In this document: one piece after another, positions 29,952 through 38,274 of the stretch
How the letters are laid out: the number at the start of each line of letters is the position of its first letter
Numbering within the stretch: the stretch's first letter is position 1
Source of the DNA: Pycnococcus provasolii
Lineage: Eukaryota; Chlorophyta; Pseudoscourfieldiophyceae; Pseudoscourfieldiales; Pycnococcaceae
Reading direction: 5' to 3'
Length of the DNA stretch: 64,000 nucleotides
NCBI GenBank assembly: GCA_938743325.2
Contig: OW568890.1
Coordinates: 248,001-312,000 of the forward strand
Made by a program: the position numbers and the translations under genes
The notes under the pieces: generated by a model
The model's database searches: none
The model's input: only the letters and a program-made list of their open reading frames with translations
Told to the model about the DNA's origin: nothing

Positions 29952-30965
29952 TCAGAATGGCCCAGCGACGCCCTCAGGAGGCGCCTGGCCGTCGTCGTTG
30001 TCGCCCCAGCACGCGACGCTGCCGTCGCGTTGTAGCGCCAACGAGTGACACCAACCTGCAGCGATTGCGACGAAGTCGCCGTGTATGCCGTCGGGAGGCG
30101 CCTGGCCGTCGTCGTTGTTGCCCCAGCACGCGACGTTGCCGTCACTTCGCAACGCCAACGAGTGATACCAACCTGCAGCGATTGCGACGAAGTCGCCGTC
30201 GACGCCGTCGGGAGGCGCCTGGCCGTCGTCGTTGTTGCCCCAGCACGCGATGTTGCCGTCGCGTCGCAATGCCAACGAGTGATAGTAACCCGCAGCGATT
30301 GCGACGAAGTCGCCGTTGACGCCGTCGGGAGGTGCCTGGTTGTTGTCGTTGTCGCCCCAGCACGCGATGTTGCCGTCACTTCGCAACGCCAACGTATGAA
30401 GACTACCCGCAGCAATCGCAATGAAGTCGCCGTCAACGCCGTCGGGAGGTGCCTGGCCGGACCAATTGCCTCCCCAGCACGCGATGTTGCCGTCACTTCG
30501 CAATGCCAACGAGTGATCACCACCCGCAGCAATCGCGACGAAGTCGCCGTCGACGCCGTCGGGAGGCGCCTGGCCGTCGTCGTTGTCGCCCCAACACGCG
30601 ACGCTGCCGTCACTTTGCAGCGCGAGCGAGTGCCGTGCACCCGCTGCAATCGCGACGAAGTCGCCGTCGACGCCGTCGGTAGGTGCCCGGCCGTTGTCGT
30701 TGCTTCCCCAGCAATCGACACCTGCGTTTACTCGCAGCGCTAGCGAGTGGCGAAAACCCGCGGAAAGAATCCTTGTTGAGAGTCTTGCAGCAGCTTTCAC
30801 ACGCTCACGCTCCTTAGTGATTCTGCGTTCTCGCTGCCACGGTATGAACGCGAGACGAAGTGCGTCGTACGCGACTTCTCCGAGCGACCGCGTTTCAACG
30901 GACCGAGCTGACATGACAAAGCGTACTGCAATGCGGAAAATGAAAAAAAACATAAAAGGCGCCAA
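29952..30965 (-). CDS. RCC1/BLIP-II-like beta-propeller repeat protein
   Basis: The frame encodes 337 aa. The upstream Met (MAPFMFFF...) gives a hydrophobic start, and an alternative start MSARSVETRS lies at 30914. From residue about 70 the protein is seven near-identical 39-aa repeats with the pattern HSLALRSDGNIACWGDN, DDGQAPPDGVDGD, FVAIAAG. W-G-x-N-x-x-G-Q-x-P is the signature of RCC1-like/BLIP-II repeats, and seven units would close one seven-bladed propeller. The repeats are also highly similar at DNA level, so expansion was recent. BLIP-II-like propellers bind partner proteins; eukaryotic RCC1 acts on Ran, but this short-loop form is more like bacterial BLIP-II. No specific partner is proposed. 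The stop lies 51 bp from that of the AlgH-like gene. Confidence 0.85.
   Translation of the reverse strand: MAPFMFFFIFRIAVRFVMSARSVETRSLGEVAYDALRLAFIPWQRERRITKERERVKAAARLSTRILSAGFRHSLALRVNAGVDCWGSNDNGRAPTDGVDGDFVAIAAGARHSLALQSDGSVACWGDNDDGQAPPDGVDGDFVAIAAGGDHSLALRSDGNIACWGGNWSGQAPPDGVDGDFIAIAAGSLHTLALRSDGNIACWGDNDNNQAPPDGVNGDFVAIAAGYYHSLALRRDGNIACWGNNDDGQAPPDGVDGDFVAIAAGWYHSLALRSDGNVACWGNNDDGQAPPDGIHGDFVAIAAGWCHSLALQRDGSVACWGDNDDGQAPPEGVAGPF
29960..30750 (-). repeat. Seven 117-bp tandem repeats within the RCC1-like gene
   Basis: Unit length is 117 bp (39 codons). Variation is concentrated in the residues before HSLAL (AR, GD, SL, YY, WY, WC) and in the DNDDGQ loop. The repeats run to the end of the coding region. 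Confidence 0.9.
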
Positions 30966-31001
30966 GAACTGAAGACCACCTACGGGGGGGAGTAGGGAGC
31001 G

Positions 31002-31027
31002 CTAACCCTAACCCTAACCCTAACCCC
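31002..31027. repeat. Telomere-like (CCCTAA)n array in a divergent promoter
   Basis: Four uninterrupted units of TAACCC lie in the gap between the RCC1-like and coiled-coil gene starts, about 40 nt upstream of the RCC1-like open frame. The rest of the 0.5-kb gap (30966-31477) holds no gene. Confidence 0.9.
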
Positions 31028-31477
31028 TGAGGGGTCTCACGGCCGCAAGATTGAGATTGGGGAACCCAGTTCGGATCAACTTGACCGGCCGGTCTTGCAT
31101 CAATCACCATCATCATCATGCAGGTGATGGAGGCAACTTCACGGAGTCACTCTGTCACTTCCCCGGCGTTGTCTCCATTGTAAAGGTATCACAGGCGAGG
31201 GGAGGTGGTCAACTTGAACACGTGCCCTTCCCTGGCGCCGTGGTAAAGCGTTGACAGTTTGACACGTTGAGTGGTGTTGAGCCTCCCTATGGTAGCAAGC
31301 CTCCCTCCAGAACACCTCCCTCCCGCCCAGAGAGAGGTCAAGGTTAGGGGTTGGTTTAAAGTTTCCCACACCTATTTCAAATGTCATTTTCAAACGTCAT
31401 TTGTCGAGTTCACGTGGACCAAACCAAACCACCTGCCCTTCGAAGGCTCTGCTACTCTCTTTTCAGGGTAGCTCATC

Positions 31478-32782
31478 ATGGCCATGTCTGGCACACCAGT
31501 GGGCTCCTCTAGTCGACTTGACCGTGTGCTTGATTTAGTTACCGAGCACGAAACCACGTACAGAGACCACGAAACACGACTCGAAGAACTCTCGCGCAAA
31601 ATCAACGACGCAGATAAAAAATTAGGGGACGGACTCGAGCCAATTGCAAACTTAAATGTCAAGTCCGAACTCGAAGGGGCACGTACGGCCGTTGACAGAC
31701 TGCACCGCACGGTTAACCACATGCAGGCGGACACTGAGCCGGTGAAGAGGGACTTGACAGCTGTGAAGGTGGCCGTCGACACGCTCGAGGCAAAGGCGGC
31801 CAGCCAGTCGAAGGCTATCGAAGAGCTGGAGGCGAACTATGCGGAGCTAAGGCGCGCTCTTAGCGAGCAGAAGAAGGGGGTGCAGAACTTCATGCAGGAG
31901 GCGCTTGACCGCATCGCGGCAAAGTTTGAGGAGCTGTCCACGTCCACCAGGGAAGGGCTCAAGGCTTGCGGCGAGAGCACCGCCGCGGCGCTGAAGGCGA
32001 CGGAGGTGAACGAACGCAAAATCGAGGCTCTCGACAGCAGATCTAAAAGCGCCGTCGACGACTTACGTGAGAGTGTGAACACAAGCCTCACTACCGCGAG
32101 GAAAGCGAAGGAAGCGGCCCGAAAGGCGGCTGGTGACGCAGAGACAGCACTGACGACGGCCAAGGGTGCTGAGGCGAGTGCCGAGAAGGTGGCCCGCAAC
32201 GCGATATCGCCGGACGGCTCAGCGATTCAGCCGATAGTGAATCGCCTCGTGGACGAGACGTCACGGCTGAAGGAGACGGTGTCGGAGATTAGCAAGATGC
32301 ACCGAGACACCGCCGCGACCGCTGCGGCGAACAAATTCAAACTTGCAGAAAGTCGCAAAGATATTCATCAGCTCAAACGCGACGTGGTTGAGCGTAGCCG
32401 CGACACCGCGAAGCTCGCAGATCGCGTCGCACGCGCGCTTCGCGGAAGAGGTGGGACGGACAGCACAAGCTCTTCCACCCACGGCATGCCTTCGTCGACG
32501 CGCGATGCGTACGTGCGCTCGATCGACCTGAACGACCATGCTCCGTGGCCGCCAAGCGCAACGTGGAACTCATACACTGGTCCGCCGACGTGGACACCAC
32601 TCAGCACTGGCTCACCTAGCGACGCTGGAAGGACGGCGACTGGTGCATCATCGCACGGTCAAGGTGGTGCGTCGGAGGACCTGCGCCGGCTCGATGAATA
32701 CGTCGAAAGACTGAAGAAGCGTGCGAAGGACTCAGCGTCAAAAAGTAGCGGCGGAACGACGAAACCGGACGACGACGAATGA
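31478..32782 (+). CDS. Coiled-coil protein, hypothetical
   Basis: A 434-aa product starting MAMSGTPVGSSSRLDR. Residues about 15-320 are almost uninterrupted heptad-type coiled coil (for example LEELSRKINDADKKL, VAVDTLEAKAASQSKAIEEL, LKETVSEISKMHRD) with an Ala/Lys-rich centre. A disordered Ser/Thr/Pro/Trp segment follows (about 330-395), then a short final helix (LRRLDEYVERLKKRAKDS) and an acidic end. No enzyme motif, membrane segment or targeting signal is visible. It could be structural or cytoskeletal, but the sequence does not decide this. The stop is 46 bp from that of the converging histidine phosphatase gene. Confidence 0.8.
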   Translation: MAMSGTPVGSSSRLDRVLDLVTEHETTYRDHETRLEELSRKINDADKKLGDGLEPIANLNVKSELEGARTAVDRLHRTVNHMQADTEPVKRDLTAVKVAVDTLEAKAASQSKAIEELEANYAELRRALSEQKKGVQNFMQEALDRIAAKFEELSTSTREGLKACGESTAAALKATEVNERKIEALDSRSKSAVDDLRESVNTSLTTARKAKEAARKAAGDAETALTTAKGAEASAEKVARNAISPDGSAIQPIVNRLVDETSRLKETVSEISKMHRDTAATAAANKFKLAESRKDIHQLKRDVVERSRDTAKLADRVARALRGRGGTDSTSSSTHGMPSSTRDAYVRSIDLNDHAPWPPSATWNSYTGPPTWTPLSTGSPSDAGRTATGASSHGQGGASEDLRRLDEYVERLKKRAKDSASKSSGGTTKPDDDE

Positions 32783-32828
32783 AACAAAGAACAAATGTTT
32801 TGTGTTTTTTTTTCACACGTTCATCCTT

Positions 32829-33678
32829 TCAGGTCAGCGCAGTCTCGTGCGATACTCCCACTCTGGGGAATGTCACATACTCAGCCTGCTTAAGCCCATG
32901 GCTTCGGTGAGCACGTAGTGCGTCGGTAAACGCCTGGATTGTTCGCTCGCTCTCTTCGCGCTGGCAAAATGCAAGCACGGCGGCAAGTGTGCTGAGCGTG
33001 TCGCCGTGTGCGACAAGCACAACATTGGTGCCTATTGTCGTCGCGCCAATTCTATCGAGCAATTCAGTAAAACCGGACGCCGTGCGAAGCGCGACCTCGC
33101 CAACAGATTCTCGACCTATACCACCTTCTGGAGGTGGTGTGAAAGGATCCGCGGCGTCGTGACCTGGTTTTTTTTTCAAGTTGAGTGAGTGAGGGCAGTA
33201 TTCGGTTGTGTATGCAACATGGCTAGGCATAAGTTGACATACGCCAGTACCGTTCGTAGGGCTCGTTCGAAGGCTTGAGCTCTGCATCTTCGCCGAAACA
33301 GCGTTCGCGGAGCCATTCCACGACGTGAGGTTGCTCAACCGCGCCCGACGCCGATGCCGACTCCGCGCAAGCACGCCCGAAGATCTCCGCGGTTGCCGTT
33401 GCCCGAGAAAACGGCGACGTATATATGAGCACATGGTGCGCCGCTGGTAAGGTTTTGGCGAAGACGACGCCGCTTTCGTGCGCCTGCTGTTTTCCCTTGG
33501 GAGACAGGCTGTATTCTGGCTTGATGCCGTTGTGCATGAGCGAGCAGACGACGTTGCTGACGTTGGCGAGCGACTCTCCGTGTCTGATCAGCACAACGGA
33601 CGCCTCGGAGGAGTCTAAGGCGCGAGCGAGACGAACACAAGACGCGTACACGGCGTCGGCATCGCACGCCATGGACAT
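32829..33678 (-). CDS. Histidine phosphatase (phosphoglycerate-mutase-like) superfamily protein
   Basis: Two exons join in frame: 33243-33678 and 32829-33163, with a 79-nt intron (donor GTATGT, acceptor CCAG). The junction restores ERYWRHDAADPFTPPPEGG. The product is about 256 aa from Met at 33678 (MSMACDADAV); an upstream Met at 33732 precedes a T-rich stretch and is disfavoured. The RHG catalytic motif is VVLIRHGESLANVSN and the second catalytic His is VVLVAHGDTLS. The region between carries YTSPFSRATATAEI, so the residue pattern of the superfamily is complete. Members range from cofactor-dependent phosphoglycerate mutases to broad phosphatases. A true mutase is unlikely given the divergence and size, and the substrate is unknown. 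Confidence 0.85.
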
Positions 33679-34054
33679 GAATACCACGAATAAAAACTGA
33701 ACCAAAAAAAAAGTGTGACGGGAACAAATCAAACCCCGAAATCTAAATCTAATCTAAAATCTATTCAAACCCAGATACGGTGCCCTCCCACGTATGTGAG
33801 AAATGCGAAGTGAGAAATTGACAGATATTCCAAAATGATTTGAGTTTGATTTTGATTTGATTTACTGCGTGTTTGTTTGTTTCATCAATGAATACAGTGT
33901 TTACATACATACAAGTGTATAATAAATGTTGTTTTCAGGTACGCCATTGTGTGTATTCCTACATATCTATATATCTCATGTTTTCGTATTCGTACCTATT
34001 TCAATTCACTTCTTTTTTTCTTTGCTCGATGGTTCTTGATGCGTTTTTCACATC
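33679..34054. other. AT-rich spacer between two minus-strand genes
   Basis: A 375-nt AT-rich tract holding the promoter of the histidine phosphatase gene and the 3' UTR of the ankyrin gene. It has several T-rich runs and no coding frame. Confidence 0.5.
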
Positions 34055-35026
34055 TCAATATGCAGGCACATCTGACGCGTTGACGGCGATCGAAATCTCC
34101 TTCGCAGCGGCGCTGATCGCACGAGACAGAAGTGCCTTGTCCATCGTGCGCGTCCGGCCGATGCTCCTCTGCTTGCGAATGCCACCGCTCTTCTGCCTGT
34201 CGAGAGTGCGCACTTCCTCGTTGAAGGACACCTTCCCTTCTCTGACGGAGACGTTGCTGAGCATCAACCTCGTTGCCTCGATGCGCTTACGCCTTGCCAC
34301 TCGCCTTCGCATGAATGTGGTCCACCTGCCTGCAGCTTTAGCGGCAAGCGCAGTGCGCGTTGCCGAGGACGCGACATCCGCGCCGTTCTTAACGAGCAAA
34401 CTGCCGATGCTATCGTATCCCTTCTTGCGCGCTAAGGCCAGAGCGGAATATCCGGTACAGTCGACGCAGTTTACCGCACGCACGAGGTCGAGTGGGCTTT
34501 TTGCCAACGAGTCTATCATCGCAATGACGCAGTCTTCCTTGCCCTCGTTGACGGCGACCATGAGAGCGTTGCGTCCCATGCTATCCACCTTGAGTGAGCT
34601 CGCTCCATACTCGAGAAGCAGCGTGACGGCGCTAACGGAACCTCGCTCAGCTGCCCAGTGCAAGCTCGTTCGTCCGCTCGCGTCCGGTATGTTTGTGAAC
34701 ATCTTCGCGATGTACGCCTTGCCGAACGACTTAAGCGTTTGCCTGAGTGCGTTGACGTCGTTCGACGACGCGGCGTCGTGGTAGTCTGTGTATTATTATT
34801 ATTATTTGTTTCAGTTTAAGAAGGTTGTTAGTGAACCACGTTGTTGATGAAAGCACAAAGATTGTGGCAGAGAAGAAAAACTGAAAATCTTACCGAACGA
34901 GTTGCATCCCACGAGGTGCGCCCTCGTGAACGAGTTGAACGCGTACTTCGGCGAGCCGGCCGTGCCCGAGCTGAGCGAAGTGAACGATGACGAAGACGTG
35001 GAGTTGTCAAGGTAGGGAGCCTGCAT
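34055..35026 (-). CDS. Ankyrin-repeat protein
   Basis: Two exons join in frame: 34894-35026 and 34055-34785, separated by a 108-nt GT-AG intron (donor GTAAGA). The junction gives CNSFDYHDAASSND. The product is about 287 aa from MQAPYLDNST. After a Ser-rich N-terminus, about four ankyrin repeats follow: DYHDAASSNDVNALRQTL; GRTSLHWAAERGSVSAVTLL; GRNALMVAVNEGKEDCVIAM; GYSALALARKKGYDSIGSLL. A basic helix (FMRRRVARRKRIEATRL) and an unrecognised tail end the protein. Ankyrin repeats bind partner proteins. Nothing here shows which, and no catalytic domain is attached. The call as a protein-interaction scaffold is generic. Confidence 0.85.
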
Positions 35027-35763
35027 AGTGCTACTGCAACGACTGACTGTGGTAATAAGGAGTGGTTAAGAAAATGACAGTGAAGTGGAGAATGACACGG
35101 TTGCCAAGGAGGGAGGGAGGGCCTGAGGTTGCGGCCGGGACCTGGGGAGGGGACGACAGGTGACAGGTGACAGGAGGAGGACACGTGGAGGACGGCGAGA
35201 CCGACGGCGAAGGAGGAGAGAGAGAGAGAGAAGAAGAAGCCGACTGACTAGTGACTGACTGGCTGGCCGCAAGAACGACTCCACAAGACCAGACCAGAAG
35301 GTTCGTTCGCGCGAAGAATGCAGTAGACCAACAGAGGCCTTAGACAAGGGAGCTTGCACTTACTGTACATGTATGTCGTTCAAGCAGGTGGTCAAGAATT
35401 ACAGGAAGAAACACGTGCTCAATCAGGTGCTGGAATACTGTCGGTGGCCGGAATCCGACCTTGCACATAAAGGTAAAGCCCCCCGCGGCTCAAAGGAGGA
35501 CCACCCCCCCCCCGGAACCATATTTTTACGACCGAGCCCCTCTCGGGCAACTGCTGGGAGTTTGGTCGAAGCATACCCAACGGAACAAGTAGATATCACA
35601 ATATAAAATACATACTTATTGTCGAGCGTTGATTCTTTTACATACCTTCTCCAGGACTTCGCGCCGGATCGGAGCCCAGTGGGTTTACTTACACGGTCCT
35701 CCAATATTCCACAGACAACGAAGGAGAGGAGTGATTTTTATTGTACATACTAGAATTTTACAT
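35027..35763. other. Intergenic tract, no gene seen
   Basis: Contains a purine-rich (GA)n-like run near 35213-35240 and otherwise no repeats. It holds the promoter of the ankyrin gene and the 3' UTR of the GT77-like gene. A short G-rich/C-rich block lies near 35480-35520. Confidence 0.5.
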
Positions 35764-37830
35764 TCAGTCCAACGCGGAACCACTCTCGGCTGGCCAGCAA
35801 GAACGCTCCGGCGCGCCCTCGTGTGCGGGAGGGCGGAGGTTCGCCAGTTGCAGAAGCTCGTTGGACGCGTACGTCGCGCAGCGACCGCTCGGCACGCAAT
35901 CGACGCAGAAATCTGCGCCGATGACTGCGTGGCCAGCAATATCTAATCCCTGTGCAATGGCCTTGCGTCCCCATACGCGGAAATCGTCGGCAGATGAGAG
36001 AACGACGAGCGAGCCTGCGCGGATGTGCGCCGTTGCTTGACGAACAATTTCGGAGGCGACAACGGATTTGAGAGACAGGTTTATTGATGTGGCGTTGCGC
36101 CAAGCCGACCTGGGCACGAGCGCGAGCGGCGTTGACGGCACCATCTCAAGGTAATGGGCCACGTCGTTGATGATGTGATCCAGGGGGCATCGCATCGGCA
36201 GAGGAAACTGCGACGCTGATTCAGGCGCGCCGGGGTAGCGGCACGCGTGCGCGAGCACGTTGTCCGACCCAGCCCACGTTCGGTCGCAGTAGCAGCGCCA
36301 CGCGTTTGGTACCGCGACGCGCCAGCGCAAATGCCCAACGTCATTCGCGAGCGAGGCAAAGCGAGAGAGAGAGCGCAGCGTTCGAACGTGTGCCGCGAGA
36401 TGGCGAAGGTGCATGTCGAGCGCGCGCGATGTCGACCATGAGGACTCGTGTCCCTTGTCTTCTCCAGCGTGTTCGCGAGCTGTAAAGTCAAGAGGCGTTG
36501 CCGTCACGTACACGGTATCGCCGCTATCACCGCCACCAATGTCGTCCGCGTTGGGGACGAGCATGCGTCGTTCTTGCATTCGCCATCTCTTTGCCACCGC
36601 GCTATGTCCACCAAGTGTGTACGTTGCATGCACCGCAAGCACCGGAAATGGGTCCGCTGCACGGGACCGACGGCTTGCAAGGCGCACCACGCACGCCTCC
36701 ACGCCTGATGTGCGGTGCATCGCTGCCCTTCGCCGACGTAGGCGTTCGTGCATTCGCTGCACGAAGAAGACGTGGCCGTTGGGGAAGGCGTAGAGAGGGA
36801 GCACGCCAACGATCGGTGTTTTCGACGACGACACTCGCAATGCTGATGATTCGGTGGCTCCTGCTGCGGCGAGAGCGTCAATCCACCCCTCAGGCTTGAG
36901 CAGTCGACCTGGCACACCCGCTTCCGCGGCTGTGTCGTCTGCGCGATGTTGCTCAACTCCTGGCCACGAGCGACTGCGCCGCAGCATGGCGTTGAACGCT
37001 TGCTGATCGCTTGTGAGAGCAGCAAAGCGCGAGTCACCGATGTCGTCATCGAGAAGCCTTGACCACACGCGAACCCACGCGGCACCCTCGCCGTCGCCAC
37101 CTCCTTGAATTGCGACGATGCCGGTGTTACAAATGCCTCCGGCGGAGTACATGCTTCCAGCGTTTAACTCGGTGAACGCATTGAGGTTATCCGACGCGAT
37201 GAGCACATGCGCGCCGACAAGTGAGGCGCAGATGCCAGCAAGGCGCCTTTCAGGGCCTGTGGTGCCAACGTTGCTCTCACCGCCGTCGCTGCACACGTCG
37301 CGCGCAGCGGCGGCGACGTCGTCGCCTCCGCACGCCTTGCCATACTCGCGTCTGAAAATACACCCGACGAGCGCGTCGGCGTCGTCGATCCAAGCGACGT
37401 CCGAGTCACTCATGACGACGTCAAAACCAGCCTGCACGAGCGTTTCAAGTGTGGCGACGCGCACTTTGGCGAATCGCTTCCAGCCGCCGGATGCGTGAGC
37501 TGCGCTCCCGTCGAAGCCTTGAACTCTCGCGTCGAACACGTCGCGCACGCGTTTCTGCACGAGCAGCTGGCACGCGTTGTCGTCGACGCACCCCACGAGT
37601 GTCTGCGCTGTCTTGTTTGCTTTGTTGTGCCTCGATACGCCTTGGATGCGCCGGTACCACTCCGCGGCCGCGAAAACGGCGTCCGCGGACCCGCCGGCGA
37701 AGGTGACGTGCACCGGCTGGCTGAGGGAGAGGGTTCGCGTCAGGGTGCGCAGGGGCGGGGCGGCCGCGGCCACGGCGAGCCAGGCCAGGGCAAGCGCCGT
37801 GCGCATGCTCATGCGCATGCTCGTGCTCAT
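35764..37830 (-). CDS. GT77-like nucleotide-diphospho-sugar glycosyltransferase
   Basis: The frame is open from 37977, but Met at 37830 (MSTSMRMSMRTALALAWLAVAA) starts a good signal peptide or anchor and is preferred. The protein shows the GT77 layout. A first block is VHVTFAGGSADAVFAAAEWY. VVMSDSDVAWIDD contains the DxD metal site (about 37381-37413). Later come GICNTGIVAIQGG and VLAVHATYTLGG. A C-terminal block contains WRCYCDR and PLPMRCPLDHIIND with spaced Cys, as in green GT77 proteins. GT77 enzymes (RGXT, XEG, RRA types) add xylose or arabinose to wall polymers or hydroxyproline-rich glycoproteins in the Golgi. The acceptor and sugar are unknown here. It lies beside a larger homologue on the same strand, suggesting tandem duplication. 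Confidence 0.82.
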   Translation of the reverse strand: MSTSMRMSMRTALALAWLAVAAAAPPLRTLTRTLSLSQPVHVTFAGGSADAVFAAAEWYRRIQGVSRHNKANKTAQTLVGCVDDNACQLLVQKRVRDVFDARVQGFDGSAAHASGGWKRFAKVRVATLETLVQAGFDVVMSDSDVAWIDDADALVGCIFRREYGKACGGDDVAAAARDVCSDGGESNVGTTGPERRLAGICASLVGAHVLIASDNLNAFTELNAGSMYSAGGICNTGIVAIQGGGDGEGAAWVRVWSRLLDDDIGDSRFAALTSDQQAFNAMLRRSRSWPGVEQHRADDTAAEAGVPGRLLKPEGWIDALAAAGATESSALRVSSSKTPIVGVLPLYAFPNGHVFFVQRMHERLRRRRAAMHRTSGVEACVVRLASRRSRAADPFPVLAVHATYTLGGHSAVAKRWRMQERRMLVPNADDIGGGDSGDTVYVTATPLDFTAREHAGEDKGHESSWSTSRALDMHLRHLAAHVRTLRSLSRFASLANDVGHLRWRVAVPNAWRCYCDRTWAGSDNVLAHACRYPGAPESASQFPLPMRCPLDHIINDVAHYLEMVPSTPLALVPRSAWRNATSINLSLKSVVASEIVRQATAHIRAGSLVVLSSADDFRVWGRKAIAQGLDIAGHAVIGADFCVDCVPSGRCATYASNELLQLANLRPPAHEGAPERSCWPAESGSALD

Positions 37831-38050
37831 GAGGCCGGGTGGGATCCTCGTTTGCGGCCCGCCTGCAGGGGCGGGCGCGAACCGCCCCGGTGAAACCCGC
37901 CGTCCAGCGAGGAATCCCGAAGTGTCGAGTTTAGCCGGAGCAACCTGCCCTCCCCGACCTATCTTCAAGGTTAACATTGTAAGGCAGAAACGTTCAGCTC
38001 AAACCGCCCGGTGACGGAAGACAGACGTCTGGGCGAGGGGGAAACGAAAC

Positions 38051-38164
38051 ATGGCGAACGCGTCGTCGTTCTACGGCACGGGCGCGGGCACGGGTGCAGG
38101 CGCGGGCGCCCTCGGCGTGAACCTGCGCTTGAAGTCCTACGACGAAGTCACAAATGATACATGA
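38051..38164 (+). CDS. Short GC-rich reading frame, possible 5' gene fragment
   Basis: ATG at 38051 opens a 37-codon frame: MANASSFYGTGAGTGAGAG, then ALGVNLRLKSYDEVTNDT, then stop. Third-position GC is high as in real genes, and it is on the strand opposite both flanking genes. Coding-like composition ends abruptly at about 38150, where AT-rich DNA begins. It may be the first exon of a small gene, a truncated 5' duplicate, or chance. The remainder of the gap (37831-38274) holds nothing else. Confidence 0.3.
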   Translation: MANASSFYGTGAGTGAGAGALGVNLRLKSYDEVTNDT

Positions 38165-38274
38165 ATAAATACATTTTTAAAACTTACATTAATATTTTTC
38201 TGATGAACACCAAGGAAGTTTGCGAAGCGTTAAAACCTCCTTGATCAATGGCTCTAATTTTGCTGGTCCCCTTT

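Noticed and set aside
33873-34784. 303-codon + strand frame over the ankyrin gene
   Set aside because: It is antisense to exons with clear ankyrin repeats and joins AT-rich non-coding DNA.
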